The position numbers and the translations under genes were made by a program. DNA of 64,000 bases from Roseovarius dicentrarchi (GTDB taxonomy: Bacteria > Pseudomonadota > Alphaproteobacteria > Rhodobacterales > Rhodobacteraceae), in assembly GCF_003316635.1 (NCBI RefSeq), contig NZ_QNQP01000014.1, positions 26,109 through 90,108 of the forward strand, read 5' to 3'. This document shows positions 8,808-18,748 of this stretch, in pieces (within the stretch, counting starts at the first letter, position 1; each line of letters starts with the position of its first letter). Below the pieces are notes generated by a model. The model did no database searches, was not told the origin of the DNA, and was given only the letters and a program-made list of their open reading frames with translations.

Positions 8808-9884
8808 ATGACCGGAGTTCTTTCCAGCCAGCAAATTCAGGGCCTCATCGACAGCGGCGCCATTGCCGCCGACGATGCCGTCCTGCCCGCCCAGATTCAG
8901 CCCGCCAGCCTTGATTTGCGGCTGGGGCATGTCGCCTACCGGGTGCGCGCGTCCTTTCTGGCTGGCGCCGGGCGCAGCGTTGCGGACAGGCTGAGTGAGT
9001 TCGAGATGCACCGCATCGACCTGACCGCTGGTGCGGTTCTGGAAAAGGGCTGTGTTTACGTGGTTCCGCTGATGGAATCGCTTGCACTGCCGCCGGGCAT
9101 CCACGCCACGGCCAATGCCAAATCCTCCACCGGGCGGCTGGACCTGCTGACGCGGGCGGTGACCGATGGTGGCGCCGAATTTGACCGTATTCCGGCAGGC
9201 TACACCGGCCCGCTTTATGCCGAAATTTGCCCGCGTTCGTTTTCTGTGCTGGTGCGTCCGGGGATGCGGCTGAACCAGATCCGGTTCGGCACCGGCGACG
9301 CGGTATTAACCGACGCCGATCTGGCCGCCCTGCACGCGTCTGACCGGCTGGTGGACTGCGATCCCGTCATCAGCGACGGCCTTGGCTTTTCGGTCGATCT
9401 GCGCCCTGCCACGGGCACGCTGGTCGGCTACCGCGCCAAGCCGCATACCGGTGTGATCGATCTGGACAATATCAACCACTACCAGCCGCAGGATTTCTGG
9501 GAGGAAGTGCACAGCAGCGCGGGACAGATCATTCTGGACCCCGGCGCGTTCTACATCCTTGTCAGCCGCGAGGCGGTGCATATCCCGCCACAATATGCAG
9601 CGGAGATGGCACCCTATCTGGCGATGGTCGGCGAATTTCGCGTGCATTACGCGGGCTTTTTCGATCCGGGTTTCGGCCATGATGCCGCTGGCGGCACCGG
9701 CTCTCGCGGCGTTCTGGAGGTTCGCTGCCACGAGGCGCCGTTTGTGCTGGAACACGGCCAGACGGTCGGCCGCCTGATTTACGAGCGGATGGATAAGGTG
9801 CCGGACACGCTTTACGGCGCGGGCCTCAGCTCGAACTACCAGGGTCAGGGCCTGAAATTATCCAAACATTTCAAGTCTATCTAG
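8808..9884 (+). CDS. dcd: dCTP deaminase, long alphaproteobacterial form
   Basis: The 358-residue product appears to be the duplicated, roughly 360-residue dCTP deaminase type of alphaproteobacteria, which converts dCTP to dUTP for dTMP synthesis. Marks are QIQPASLDLRLG near residue 30, NAKSSTGRLDLLTRAVTDGG with the conserved Ser-Ser-x-Gly-Arg near 110, and a second trimeric-dUTPase-like half with YRAKPHTGVIDLDNINHY and HYAGFFDPGFGHD. The ATG at 8808 has AAAGGGCG upstream; an earlier TTG at 8790 is less likely. It is transcribed alone after tRNA-Pro. Confidence 0.88.
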   Translation: MTGVLSSQQIQGLIDSGAIAADDAVLPAQIQPASLDLRLGHVAYRVRASFLAGAGRSVADRLSEFEMHRIDLTAGAVLEKGCVYVVPLMESLALPPGIHATANAKSSTGRLDLLTRAVTDGGAEFDRIPAGYTGPLYAEICPRSFSVLVRPGMRLNQIRFGTGDAVLTDADLAALHASDRLVDCDPVISDGLGFSVDLRPATGTLVGYRAKPHTGVIDLDNINHYQPQDFWEEVHSSAGQIILDPGAFYILVSREAVHIPPQYAAEMAPYLAMVGEFRVHYAGFFDPGFGHDAAGGTGSRGVLEVRCHEAPFVLEHGQTVGRLIYERMDKVPDTLYGAGLSSNYQGQGLKLSKHFKSI

Positions 9885-9908
9885 GCATTTCTTCACCCGG
9901 ATCGCGCA

Positions 9909-10109
9909 TTACATGCGGCCAATGCGGCGCGCGATCTTCATCGTGTCGCGGGCGCGTTTCTGGGTGGCCTTGCTATCGGGCGCAGCCCCGCCGCCTGACC
10001 CCTTGCCCGATCGTTTGGACAGCGCGCCGATCCCTGCGTTGACACCGCCGCGCATCATGCGGCGCATGACCATGCGCAGTATCATCGTGACCAATCTGTT
10101 GGCGTTCAT
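9909..10109 (-). CDS. Small basic protein of unknown function
   Basis: The 66-residue protein starts MNANRLVTMILRMVMRRMMRGG, a very Met/Arg-rich, amphipathic opening, then NAGIGALSKRSGKGSGGG and a basic end (KRARDTMKIARRIGRM). The ATG at 10109 is chosen because GGGAGA lies just before it. No domain is recognised. A similar small Met/Arg-rich protein occurs in other Rhodobacterales as far as I recall, which supports it being real. It could bind membrane or nucleic acid. It converges on dcd with 24 bases between stops. Confidence 0.6.
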   Translation of the reverse strand: MNANRLVTMILRMVMRRMMRGGVNAGIGALSKRSGKGSGGGAAPDSKATQKRARDTMKIARRIGRM

Positions 10110-10178
10110 ATCGCGTCTCCCGTGTATGTCTTCAGCCACATATAGCAGCTAATTGCGAAGATTTCAGGGCATCCCTTA

Positions 10179-10847
10179 CTATTCTTCGAAAAGTTCGCTC
10201 TGATCGCCGGGTTTGAGCGGCAAATCATCTTCGTCATCATCCTGCGGGGCGGCGCCGGGCATCGACATCGGCGGCAGGCGGTTGTCCAGCAGGCCGGCGG
10301 CGCGCAATTCTGCCAGCCCCGGCAGATCGCGCGCCGCCTCCAGCCCGAAATGGCCCAGAAAAATATCGGTGACGACGAACGTGACAGGCCGGCCCGGTGT
10401 CATTTTCCGCCTGCCAAAGCGGATCCACTCCATCTCCAACAGCTGGTCCACCGTTCCACGGCTGACCGACACGCCGCGAATCTCCTCGATTTCCGCGCGG
10501 GTGACCGGCTGATGATAGGCAATGATGGCCAGCGTCTCGATCGCGGCGCGGCTGAGTTTGCGCGTCTCGACCGTTTCGCGCTGCATCAGGTGGCCCAGAT
10601 CCGGCGCCGTGCGCAGCGCGTATCCATCCCCGACCCGCACCAGCGTCACCCCGCGCCCCTCGTAGCGGCGGCGCACATGCGCCAGCGCCTCGGCCGCGTC
10701 GCAGCCATGCGGCAGGCGCGCCTCCAGCTCGCGCGTGCTGACAGGCTCTGCCGTGGCGAACAAGATCGCCTCCACCATACGTTCCTGTTCCGCCATGGGC
10801 GGCACATCAAACAGAGGTTTCATTTCCTTATCAGAAGCTTGCGACAC
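10179..10847 (-). CDS. scpB: Segregation and condensation protein B
   Basis: ScpB is a winged-helix dimer that joins ScpA on the SMC ring to compact and segregate the chromosome. The 222-residue product has VEAILFATAEPVSTRELEARLP, the AIETLAIIAYHQPVTRAEIEEIRGV helix-turn-helix and GRRKMTPGRPVTFVVTDIFLGHFGL. An acidic tail (PQDDDEDDLPLKPGDQSELFEE) follows. The GTG at 10847 begins 4 bases after the scpA stop, the expected coupling; an internal ATG at 10823 is possible. It ends the run argS-SPOR-nagZ-scpA-scpB. Confidence 0.93.
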   Translation of the reverse strand: MSQASDKEMKPLFDVPPMAEQERMVEAILFATAEPVSTRELEARLPHGCDAAEALAHVRRRYEGRGVTLVRVGDGYALRTAPDLGHLMQRETVETRKLSRAAIETLAIIAYHQPVTRAEIEEIRGVSVSRGTVDQLLEMEWIRFGRRKMTPGRPVTFVVTDIFLGHFGLEAARDLPGLAELRAAGLLDNRLPPMSMPGAAPQDDDEDDLPLKPGDQSELFEE

Positions 10848-10851
10848 GCTG

Positions 10852-11631
10852 TTAATCCCGGCTCCGAATTTCTACGGGGGCGAATGCCTCCGATTGGCGC
10901 AGCTCGATCCGCCCCTCTTTGGCCAGCTCCAGCGAGGCCGCGAAGGTTGACGCCGTGGCCGAGCGGCGCCGTGCCGGATCAGTGCCGAACCCCTCGGGCA
11001 GATAGGCCGAAATATCGGTCCAGCCGCCCGAAAACCCGATCAGGCTGCGCAGCCTGTCCAGCGCCTGCTCCAGCGAGAAGATCGAGTCGCGGTCCATCGC
11101 ATAGGAGCGAAATTCGTCGCGCGTGCGGGTGCGCGCGTAGGCCTGCATCAGATCCAGCAGGGACGCGGTGTAGATCACCTTGCGCTGCCGCGTCACCGTT
11201 TCAGGCTGGCCGCGCGCAAAGAAATCGCGCCCCAGCCGATCGCGTGCCATCAGCCGCGCTGCAACGTCACGCATCGCTGCCAGCCGCTCCAGCTGGAAGG
11301 CCAGACGCGCGGCGAGTTCCTCGCCTGTCGGGCCGTCCTCCTCGGGGTCGGGCGGCAATAGCAGGCGGGACTTGAGAAAGGCCAGCCACGCGGCCATGAC
11401 CAGGTAATCGGCCGCCAGCTCCAGCCGCAGGGCGCGGGCTTCTTCAACGAAATCAAGATATTGGCGCGCCAGTTCCAGCACGCTGATCTTGCGCAGATCC
11501 ACCTTTTGACTGCGCCCAAGTGTCAATAGCAGATCCAGCGGCCCCTCGAACCCGTCAACGTCGACGATCAGCGCCTCGGCGGCCAGCCTGCCTGCGACGG
11601 CGCTTTGCGTGCTGCCAATGTCATCTGCCAT
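10852..11631 (-). CDS. scpA: Segregation and condensation protein A
   Basis: ScpA is the kleisin subunit bridging SMC heads. The 259-residue product has VDGFEGPLDLLLTLGRSQKVDL near residue 25, the typical N-terminal kleisin motif, then ISVLELARQYLDFVEEA, the LVMAAWLAFLKSRLLLP helix, and a C-terminal winged helix ending TASTFAASLELAKEGRIELRQ. Its start overlaps the nagZ stop by 11 bases, and scpB follows 4 bases after its stop. Association with nagZ is a common alphaproteobacterial arrangement without a known functional link. Confidence 0.94.
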   Translation of the reverse strand: MADDIGSTQSAVAGRLAAEALIVDVDGFEGPLDLLLTLGRSQKVDLRKISVLELARQYLDFVEEARALRLELAADYLVMAAWLAFLKSRLLLPPDPEEDGPTGEELAARLAFQLERLAAMRDVAARLMARDRLGRDFFARGQPETVTRQRKVIYTASLLDLMQAYARTRTRDEFRSYAMDRDSIFSLEQALDRLRSLIGFSGGWTDISAYLPEGFGTDPARRRSATASTFAASLELAKEGRIELRQSEAFAPVEIRSRD

Positions 11632-12631
11632 AGGTCAGGCCGCCGCACATGGCCGAAAGGCGGGCCTCAAGCGCGGGGATATCGATATCTGTCGGTGTCC
11701 GCCGCGCCGCCAGCGCCGAAATCGCGCGGCGCTGGCCCGCGTCATCCAGCCTGCCCGCGGCGGCCGCCACCGCGCGCCGGTCCTCCAGGGACGCGTTGCA
11801 AAGCAGCGCAACATCACAGCCCGCCTCAAGCGACGCGCGCGTGATATCCGTCAGGCTGCCCTCGAGCGCCTTCATCGAAATGTCATCGGTCATGATCAGC
11901 CCGTCAAAGCCAATCTCGTCCCGGATCAGCCGCATCATGACGGGCGACACGGTGGCCGGGCGCTCGTCAATCGCCGCATATACCAGATGGGCGGTCATAC
12001 CCATCGGCAGGTCATTCAGCGCCTTGAACGGGGCAAAATCGGTGGCTGTCAGCGCCTCCCTGCCCTCGGCGACAACGGGCAAGTCCAGATGGCTGTCTGC
12101 CTGCGCGCGTCCATGGCCGGGAATGTGTTTCAGCACAGGCAGCACGCCGCCATCCAGCAGCCCCTCCGCCACGGCGCGGCCCAGCAGCGCGACGCGCGCG
12201 GGGTCCGTGCCATAGCAGCGATCGCGCAGGAAATCATGGGTTTGCGCGCCTGCGACATCGACCAGCGGCGCGCAGTTGCTGTCAATTCCCAGCTCATGCA
12301 GCTCTGCTGCGATCAGGCGATACCGCAGATACATCGCCTCGGCGGCCTGTTCCCCGGCCATGTCGACATGGTTCAGTGGCGCGGGCCATTTGCGCCAGAG
12401 CGGCGGGCGCAGGCGCTGCACGCGTCCGCCCTCCTGATCGATGGTGATGGGTGCATCGCGGCCAACCGCATCGCGCATGTCGGCGCAAAGGTTGCGCACC
12501 TGATCGGCGCTGTCGATATTGCGCGCAAACAGGATGAAGCCAAAGGGATCGGCCGCAGCGAAAAACCGCTTTTCCTCTGCGGTCAGGCGGTGCCCTTCGG
12601 CATCCAGTATAGTGGCGCCAAAATGGGTCAT
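11621..12631 (-). CDS. nagZ: Beta-N-acetylhexosaminidase NagZ
   Basis: This cytoplasmic family 3 glycoside hydrolase removes GlcNAc from anhydromuropeptides in cell-wall recycling. The 336-residue length is normal. Marks are PITIDQEGGRVQRL (61-74), the catalytic-loop KHIPGHGRAQADSH (168-181) carrying the acid/base His, and the nucleophile Asp in LIMTDDISMKAL (about 245-256). No signal peptide is present, as expected for NagZ. In some bacteria its product induces AmpC beta-lactamase; no ampR/ampC is in this window. Confidence 0.95.
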   Translation of the reverse strand: MTHFGATILDAEGHRLTAEEKRFFAAADPFGFILFARNIDSADQVRNLCADMRDAVGRDAPITIDQEGGRVQRLRPPLWRKWPAPLNHVDMAGEQAAEAMYLRYRLIAAELHELGIDSNCAPLVDVAGAQTHDFLRDRCYGTDPARVALLGRAVAEGLLDGGVLPVLKHIPGHGRAQADSHLDLPVVAEGREALTATDFAPFKALNDLPMGMTAHLVYAAIDERPATVSPVMMRLIRDEIGFDGLIMTDDISMKALEGSLTDITRASLEAGCDVALLCNASLEDRRAVAAAAGRLDDAGQRRAISALAARRTPTDIDIPALEARLSAMCGGLTYGR

Positions 12632-12656
12632 GTGATCTTAATCTTATACATCAGGA

Positions 12657-13592
12657 TTATCGCGTAACGACAGGGATACACTCAGCTTTCTCAGATACCA
12701 GCGCCGAGCAGAAGCGGCGCGCATCGGCAAGGTCATCAAACCCGACCGCGCGCAAACGGTAGAAGGTGCGCCCGCCACTGGTGGCGCGCTGAATGACGCG
12801 GTCCTTGCCGACAAGGTATTCCGAGAACCGCTTGGCAAGGCGGTCCCATTCCTCGCGGGCGATTTCCTCGCTGGAGAAGGCGCCCAGTTGCGCAAGGCGG
12901 GTGCCCACGGGGATTGCATCGGGGTCGATATCACGCACGCCTTGCGTGGTCGGCGCCACGGCGACCACCTCGCGGATGTTGCTCAGGTCGGCGGGCCGGG
13001 CCTTGGGGCGCAATGATGCCGCGACTGCAATCTCGTTGCTGGCCTCTGGCACGTTGTCGGCCTCCGGTGCCTCGGCGGCGTCTGGCAGATCCTCAAGCGG
13101 TGTCAGCCCGTCGCTGATGGCCTCTGCAAGGGCGAGCATATCCGGCTCTGCATCGGGCGCTGGTGTGGTTGGTTCGGTCTCGGCCATCTGGGGCGTGGCA
13201 GGTGCGGCGACGCTGTCTGTCAGCGGCTCGATCGGTCCTGCCGCGTCCTCATCGCTCAGGTCCAGCGGGGCGGGCGCAAGGATCAGCTGGTCAGGCGCGG
13301 CGGCGGCAGAGCCGACAGCGGCCACGTCATTGACCGACAGGCCCTGATTAAGCGCCTGCCGCCCGCCCGGATCCTCGGGTTGGATACGCATCGGGCCTTC
13401 GGCGGCGCGGATGACAGGCACGCCCGACACGTCGCGCACCAGCAGTTTGTAGCCCCAGACCCCCAGACCAATGACCAGACCAACCGACAAGATGGACCCC
13501 AGCGCATAGGTGGCACGCGACAGTGGATGCGCCTGCGCAGGCGTCTCCGGCGCGTCCGAAGACCGGGATGTATCCTCTTGGAATCGTGACAT
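12657..13592 (-). CDS. Membrane-anchored SPOR-domain protein
   Basis: The 311-residue product has a cytoplasmic N-terminus of about 30 residues and one membrane helix (about 30-51, LGSILSVGLVIGLGVWGYKL). A long Ala/Pro/Glu/Asp-rich periplasmic linker follows, then a C-terminal SPOR domain (about 225-311) with TRLAQLGAFSSEEIAREEW and GRTFYRLRAVGFDDLADAR. SPOR domains bind denuded peptidoglycan and gather at the septum, so a divisome or cell-wall role is likely. It lies between argS and nagZ, the latter also acting on peptidoglycan material. This is an FtsN-like architecture, but equivalence to FtsN is not shown. Confidence 0.88.
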   Translation of the reverse strand: MSRFQEDTSRSSDAPETPAQAHPLSRATYALGSILSVGLVIGLGVWGYKLLVRDVSGVPVIRAAEGPMRIQPEDPGGRQALNQGLSVNDVAAVGSAAAAPDQLILAPAPLDLSDEDAAGPIEPLTDSVAAPATPQMAETEPTTPAPDAEPDMLALAEAISDGLTPLEDLPDAAEAPEADNVPEASNEIAVAASLRPKARPADLSNIREVVAVAPTTQGVRDIDPDAIPVGTRLAQLGAFSSEEIAREEWDRLAKRFSEYLVGKDRVIQRATSGGRTFYRLRAVGFDDLADARRFCSALVSEKAECIPVVTR

Positions 13593-13674
13593 TTATTGCC
13601 TCTTATGTGCCGATGGGGCGTCGCCCCGCCGACCTGACTGCTCTGCCTCGTATCTGCGCCGGGCTGTGTGCGCT

Positions 13675-15420
13675 TTAGCGCATCTCTTGGGCCGGGGTGA
13701 CGCCCAAGATACCCAAACCTGCGGAAATAACAACGCTTGCGGCCTTGACCAGCGCGATTTTCGCCTGTGTCGCGGCCGGATCATCCTCCTGAAGGAAGCG
13801 CAGCTCGGGCGCATCATGGCCGCGATTCCACAGCGTATGCACCTCGGACGCCAGATCATAGAGGTAGAAGGCCACGCGGTGCGGCTCGTTCGTGCGGCCA
13901 GCGATTTCCACCAGACGCGGCCATTCGGCGATCTTGCGCGCCAGCGTCAGCTCGGCCTCGTGCGCAAGCAGATCCAGATCCGCAGCCGCAAGCGCGGCGT
14001 CCGAGACGTCAATGCCCGCGTCGCCCGCCTTGCGCATGACCGAGCAGACGCGCGCATGGGCGTATTGCACGTAGAACACCGGATTGTCCTTGGATTGCTC
14101 CAGCACCTTGTCGAAATCGAAATCCAGCGGCGCGTCGTTTTTCCGCGTCAGCATGACAAAGCGGGTGACATCGGCGCCGACCAGTTCGACCACATCGCGC
14201 AGCGTGACGAACGTGCCGGCACGTTTGGACATCTTGAACGGCTCGCCATCCTTCCACAGCTTGACCAGCTGGGTCAGCTTTATCTCCAGCGGAACCTTGC
14301 CGTCCGACAGGGCAGAAACGGCGGCCTTCATGCGTTTGACATAGCCGCCATGATCGGCGCCGAACACGTCGATCAGCAGATCGAAACCGCGCGTCACCTT
14401 GTCGTAATGATAGGCGATATCGGGGGCGAAATAGGTCCAGGCGCCATCGGATTTCTTTACCGGACGGTCCACGTCATCGCCATGCGCGGTGGAGCGGAAC
14501 AGGGTTTGTTCGCGCGGCTCCCAATCCTCGGGCAGCTTGCCCTTGGGCGGCTCCAGCACGCCCTCGTAGATCAGGCCCTTGTCGTCCAGCGCCTGAATGG
14601 ATTTCTCAATCAGACCCGTGCCGTAGAAGGATTTTTCCGATGAAAACTTGTCCATCTCGACGCCGAGCGATTTCAGATCGGCGCGGATCAGGTCCATCAT
14701 GGCGGCGGTGGCGTAGTCGCGCAGCTCTTCCAGCCAGACCTCTTCGGGCTGGCCGACCCAGGCATCGCCGACCTTGTCCTTCAGCGCCTCGCCCACGGCG
14801 ATCAGGTAGTCGCCCGGATAGGTGCCGTCAGGAAAATCGACAGCGCGGCCATGCGCCTCAAGATAGCGCAGGTAGACGGAGCGCGCCAAGGTATCGACCT
14901 GCGCGCCGCCATCGTTGATGTAGTATTCGCGCGTGACGTCATGGCCGGTGAAGTCCAGCAGGCTGGCCAGTGCATCGCCGAAAACCGCGCCGCGTGTGTG
15001 GCCCACATGCAAGGGGCCGGTGGGGTTGGCGCTGACATATTCGACGTTGACGCGCCGCCCCTGCCCCATGTCGGAGCGGCCGAAATCAATGCCCTTGGCC
15101 AGCACTGTGCCGACCACTGCGCGCCAGCTGGACGGTGCAAGGCGCAGGTTCAAAAATCCCGGTCCAGCCACGTCGGCGCTGGAGATGCGCGGATCAAGGA
15201 CCAGCTCGGCCGCCAGCGCGTCGGCGATGTCGCGTGGCTTCAACCCCGCGGGCTTTGCCAGGACCATCGCGGCGTTGGTCGCCATGTCGCCATGCGCCGG
15301 ATCGCGCGGCGGCTCCACCGTGACGTTGGCGCGGTCCAGTTCGGCGGGCAGCGTGCCTGCCCCCTCCATTGCGGTCAAAGCGTCCATTACGGCGGCGCGG
15401 ATATCGGTAAAAAGGTTCAT
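13675..15420 (-). CDS. argS: Arginyl-tRNA synthetase
   Basis: This class I synthetase charges tRNA-Arg. The 581-residue product has an N-terminal additional domain, the HIGH-type signature [13 protein letters not shown] (about 120-132), a KMSKRAG loop, and the alpha-helical anticodon-binding domain at the C-terminus ([20 protein letters not shown]). The ATG at 15420 ([11 protein letters not shown]) has AAGGAAG 7 bases before it, preferred over an in-frame start at 15438. An 82-base gap separates it from the SPOR gene. Confidence 0.96.
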   Translation of the reverse strand: MNLFTDIRAAVMDALTAMEGAGTLPAELDRANVTVEPPRDPAHGDMATNAAMVLAKPAGLKPRDIADALAAELVLDPRISSADVAGPGFLNLRLAPSSWRAVVGTVLAKGIDFGRSDMGQGRRVNVEYVSANPTGPLHVGHTRGAVFGDALASLLDFTGHDVTREYYINDGGAQVDTLARSVYLRYLEAHGRAVDFPDGTYPGDYLIAVGEALKDKVGDAWVGQPEEVWLEELRDYATAAMMDLIRADLKSLGVEMDKFSSEKSFYGTGLIEKSIQALDDKGLIYEGVLEPPKGKLPEDWEPREQTLFRSTAHGDDVDRPVKKSDGAWTYFAPDIAYHYDKVTRGFDLLIDVFGADHGGYVKRMKAAVSALSDGKVPLEIKLTQLVKLWKDGEPFKMSKRAGTFVTLRDVVELVGADVTRFVMLTRKNDAPLDFDFDKVLEQSKDNPVFYVQYAHARVCSVMRKAGDAGIDVSDAALAAADLDLLAHEAELTLARKIAEWPRLVEIAGRTNEPHRVAFYLYDLASEVHTLWNRGHDAPELRFLQEDDPAATQAKIALVKAASVVISAGLGILGVTPAQEMR

Positions 15421-15471
15421 AGCGTGGCTTCCTTGCATTCCCGGCCCGGTTTAACACCAAGGCGGCGCGCG

Positions 15472-17454
15472 TCAATCCGCAGCGGCGCTGCCGGGCTTGA
15501 CCGTTTTCAGATCCGCGCCCCTTTCCCTGGCTTTTTGATCCGCCTCCCGCTCTGCCTGATCGTCGGCGTCTGCCTCGGCCTTGTCGGCGGCCTTTTGCAC
15601 CGTGTCTGCCTGATCTTCGCTTGCGCCCTTGCGCTCGGCAGCTTCGGCGGCGCGTTCGCGGCGGGCGGACAAGGCCAGAAGACGCATGCCCGGACCGGCC
15701 TTGATACTGGCATCACCCGCGATGATGCGCATGCTGCGGCCCGGCGTCAGTTCGGCCAGCGGGATCGAATCGGGGTTGTCGGCGGTCCAATCCTCCACGG
15801 TGTATTCTTCGGTGATGTTGGTGGCGCGCACTTCCCACCCCTCTTGCATCAGGCGGGCCAGTTCCAGATAGCGGCGCCCCCCTGCAACGGTGCGCCCGCC
15901 CAATGTGGGGGGCAGTGCATGGCGCGTCTGCTCCTGCTTGGCGCGTTTCAGCTGATAGACATGTTCGCGGCCAAATTCGGGGCCAAGGTCGGTAGCCACC
16001 AGCGTGTTGTAGGCGTCATTGTCGGACGTCGCCACGATGCGGCCAAAGCTGATGAACTCGACCCCGTGTTCGGCGCCGTCTGACAGGATATCGCCAACAT
16101 AGATCGGCAATCCCTGCTCTCGCGCCGCGCGAAGCCGCGCGCGGTTGGCATCCGCGATCAGGACGGGGATCTCTTCCTTTTGCAGCGCATCGGCGAAGGC
16201 GGCAGAGAATTGCGAGCCGCCGACGAATATCACGCCCGGCACCTGCGCCCCGGCCAGCCCCAGCGCCTGCGCCATGGGCCGCAAGGTGAAGCCGTGCAGC
16301 ACAACCGTCGCTGCAACCAACGCAAAGGCCAGCGGCGTCAGCAGCGCGGCATCGTCGACACCCGCGCTGACCAGCCGTTCGGAGAACAGCCCCGCCACGG
16401 CCACCAGAACCACCCCGCGCGGGCCGGTAAAGGCGACCAGCAGCCGCTCTTTCATCGGAATATTGGTGGAGGCAAGCGACAGCATGACCGTCGCCGGGCG
16501 CACGACCAGAATGACCACGACGACGAAGGCAAGCGCAGGCCATCCCAGCAGGCTGAGCCGTTCGATATTCATGGATGCCGCCAGCAGGATGAATACCCCC
16601 GACACCAGCAGGATCGTCGCATGTTCCTTGAAACGGCGCAGCTCGGTATAGCTGGGCAGTTTGGCGTTGGCGATGTAGAATCCCATGATCGTCACGGCCA
16701 GAAGGCCGCTTTCGTGCAGCACGCTGTCGGCCAGCGCAAAGACCAGAAGCAGCGACGCAAACAGCACCGGCACCTTCATGTATTCCGGCACGCGGCCCCG
16801 GCGGAACCCCTCGGACAGCAGCCAGCCTGCGGCGATGCCCATGACGATGGCGCCGATGATGCCCACGCTCATGTCCCAGATCGCGGCGCCCACCTGTTCA
16901 CTGGCATAGACGACCAGCACGACCTCGAACGCCAGAACGGCGGCCAGCGCGCCGATGGGATCGTTTACGATCGCCTCCCATTGCAGCAGTTGCGCCGGGC
17001 GCTTGGCCAGCCGCGCGGTGCGCAGGAGCGGGGCGATCACGGTGGGGCCGGTCACGATCATGATCCCGCCGAACACCGCCGAGCTGGACCAGCTGAGGCC
17101 GGCCACATAATGCAGCGCCAGTGCCGAGCCCAGCCAGCCGACAGGCGCACCGATGATCACCAGTCGCCGCACGCCCTTGGCCGCCTCGCGCAGACCGTGC
17201 AGGTCCAGTGTCATGCCGCCCTCGAACAGGATAATCGCAACCGCGATACTGATCATCGGTGTCATCAGCGGGCCGATGTCCCGTTCGGGGTCAAAAATGC
17301 CCAGCACCGGCCCGATAATCAGGCCCGCAAGCAGCATCAGAACAATGGCAGGCAGGCGCAGCTTCCACGCGACCCATTGCGACCCGACGCCGATAGCCCC
17401 TACCAGCGCGAACGCCATGACTGGCGACATCGCGCCCGCTGTCTCAACTGCCAT
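15472..17454 (-). CDS. Cation:proton antiporter with NAD-binding regulatory domain
   Basis: The 660-residue protein has about a dozen hydrophobic segments in the first ~400 residues, matching the CPA1 Na+/H+ exchanger fold (LLAGLIIGPVLGIFDPE; IILFEGGMTLDLHGLREA; GPTVIAPLLRTARLA; VNDPIGALAAVLAFEV). A Rossmann-like TrkA-N domain follows from about residue 410 (PGVIFVGGSQFSAAFADAL, later DNDAYNTLVATDLG). Then comes a charged tail with Ala/Glu/Asp repeats. It would exchange H+ for Na+ or K+ with nucleotide gating. It begins 3 bases after the dgt-like gene in the same direction, probably one transcript. Ion preference cannot be read. Confidence 0.85.
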   Translation of the reverse strand: MAVETAGAMSPVMAFALVGAIGVGSQWVAWKLRLPAIVLMLLAGLIIGPVLGIFDPERDIGPLMTPMISIAVAIILFEGGMTLDLHGLREAAKGVRRLVIIGAPVGWLGSALALHYVAGLSWSSSAVFGGIMIVTGPTVIAPLLRTARLAKRPAQLLQWEAIVNDPIGALAAVLAFEVVLVVYASEQVGAAIWDMSVGIIGAIVMGIAAGWLLSEGFRRGRVPEYMKVPVLFASLLLVFALADSVLHESGLLAVTIMGFYIANAKLPSYTELRRFKEHATILLVSGVFILLAASMNIERLSLLGWPALAFVVVVILVVRPATVMLSLASTNIPMKERLLVAFTGPRGVVLVAVAGLFSERLVSAGVDDAALLTPLAFALVAATVVLHGFTLRPMAQALGLAGAQVPGVIFVGGSQFSAAFADALQKEEIPVLIADANRARLRAAREQGLPIYVGDILSDGAEHGVEFISFGRIVATSDNDAYNTLVATDLGPEFGREHVYQLKRAKQEQTRHALPPTLGGRTVAGGRRYLELARLMQEGWEVRATNITEEYTVEDWTADNPDSIPLAELTPGRSMRIIAGDASIKAGPGMRLLALSARRERAAEAAERKGASEDQADTVQKAADKAEADADDQAEREADQKARERGADLKTVKPGSAAAD

Positions 17455-17457
17455 CGC

Positions 17458-18657
17458 CTATCCTTCTATATCTTCGGGCCAGGACCCGGCGCCGCCGCGT
17501 CCGCCCAGATGCCGCGCGTGCTGCGACAGCGCAAACCGGTCGGTCATCCCGGCAATGTAATCGCTGACAAGCCGTGCAAGTTCCGTCGTTGTTTGTGCCG
17601 CCTGCACATCGCCCTGCCAGCGGCGCGGCAAATGATCCGGCTGCGCCATGTAGAACGGGAACAATCCATCGACAACTTCGGCCGCTTGCGCACGCTGCAC
17701 CATAACCATGGGCGCGCGGTACATGCGCGTAAAGAGAAAGTTGCGCACGCCCTTCAGATCCTGCCACAGTTGCGGTGAAAACCGGATGATCGGCCTCCCC
17801 AGATGGCGCACGGCCTGCGCATCGGGCAGATCCGCCGCCGAAATCAGCCCGCGCGATGTGTCGATCACATCGCCCACCATCACCCCGAACACCCGGCGCA
17901 GCGCCTCGTGGCGGCGCCGGTAGCTGTCAAGACCGGGGTAGAGTCGGCCCACTTCCGCGTAGCACGGGCCGACGATGGGCAGCGCCGCAACCTCGTCTTC
18001 GGTGAACAGCCCGGCGCGCAGGCCGTCGTGCAAATCGTGGTTGTTATAGGCAATATCGTCGGCCAGCGCGGCCACCTGCGCCTCGGCGCTGGCATGGGTG
18101 TGCAGCTCCAGATCATGGCGGGCATCATACTCGGCCAGCGCATAGGGCAGATCGCCGGTGACGGGGCCGTTATGCTTGGCCAGACCCTCCAGCGTTTCCC
18201 AGCTGAGGTTGAGGCCGTCAAACTCGGCGTAATGCCGCTCCAGCGCGGTGACGATACGGATCGCCTGCGCGTTATGATCGAAACCGCCATAGGGCTGCAT
18301 CAGCCGGTGCAGCGCATCCTCGCCGGTATGGCCAAACGGGGTGTGCCCCAGATCATGCGCCAGCGCGACCGCCTCGGTCAACTCGCCGTTCAGGCCAAGC
18401 GCGCCCGATATGGTGCGCGCCACCTGCGCCACCTCGATCGAATGCGACAGGCGGGTGCGGAAATAATCCCCCTCATGGGCGACAAACACCTGCGTCTTAT
18501 GCTTGAGCCTGCGAAACGCGCTGGAGTGGATGATCCTGTCCCGGTCGCGTTGAAAACACGAACGAAAGGTGCTTTCATCCTCGGGCACCAGCCGCCCGCG
18601 CGACTGGTCTGGCTGTGCGGCGATGCAGGATGGCGCGGGCGCAGTGGGCGCAGTCAT
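17458..18657 (-). CDS. dgt: Deoxyguanosinetriphosphate triphosphohydrolase-like protein
   Basis: This is an HD-domain dNTP triphosphohydrolase that splits dNTPs to nucleoside and triphosphate, controlling dNTP pools. Metal ligands are visible: His in LSHSIEVAQVARTI, the HD pair in AVALAHDLGHTPFGHTGEDAL, and Asp in LADDIAYNNHDLHDGL. The N-terminal RGRLVPEDESTFRSCFQRDR and SSAFRRLKHKTQVF match the Dgt-like type 2 subfamily. The ATG at 18657 has AAGGAG 8 bases upstream, giving 399 residues; longer upstream frames lack support. It is divergent from the Fe-S carrier gene with 91 bases between. Confidence 0.92.
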   Translation of the reverse strand: MTAPTAPAPSCIAAQPDQSRGRLVPEDESTFRSCFQRDRDRIIHSSAFRRLKHKTQVFVAHEGDYFRTRLSHSIEVAQVARTISGALGLNGELTEAVALAHDLGHTPFGHTGEDALHRLMQPYGGFDHNAQAIRIVTALERHYAEFDGLNLSWETLEGLAKHNGPVTGDLPYALAEYDARHDLELHTHASAEAQVAALADDIAYNNHDLHDGLRAGLFTEDEVAALPIVGPCYAEVGRLYPGLDSYRRRHEALRRVFGVMVGDVIDTSRGLISAADLPDAQAVRHLGRPIIRFSPQLWQDLKGVRNFLFTRMYRAPMVMVQRAQAAEVVDGLFPFYMAQPDHLPRRWQGDVQAAQTTTELARLVSDYIAGMTDRFALSQHARHLGGRGGAGSWPEDIEG

Positions 18658-18748
18658 GGGCAGGCTCCTTGCCGGGTGGACGTGGCGCCCATATATTGCA
18701 TTTGAAACCGGTGCGAAACTGCCCGCAGAACGACCTTCGGAGATGATG

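Noticed and set aside
16180..17778. Long rightward open frame opposite the antiporter gene
   Set aside because: Antisense shadow: composition is dominated by Gln, His, Arg and Asp, while the leftward frame encodes membrane helices and a nucleotide-binding domain.
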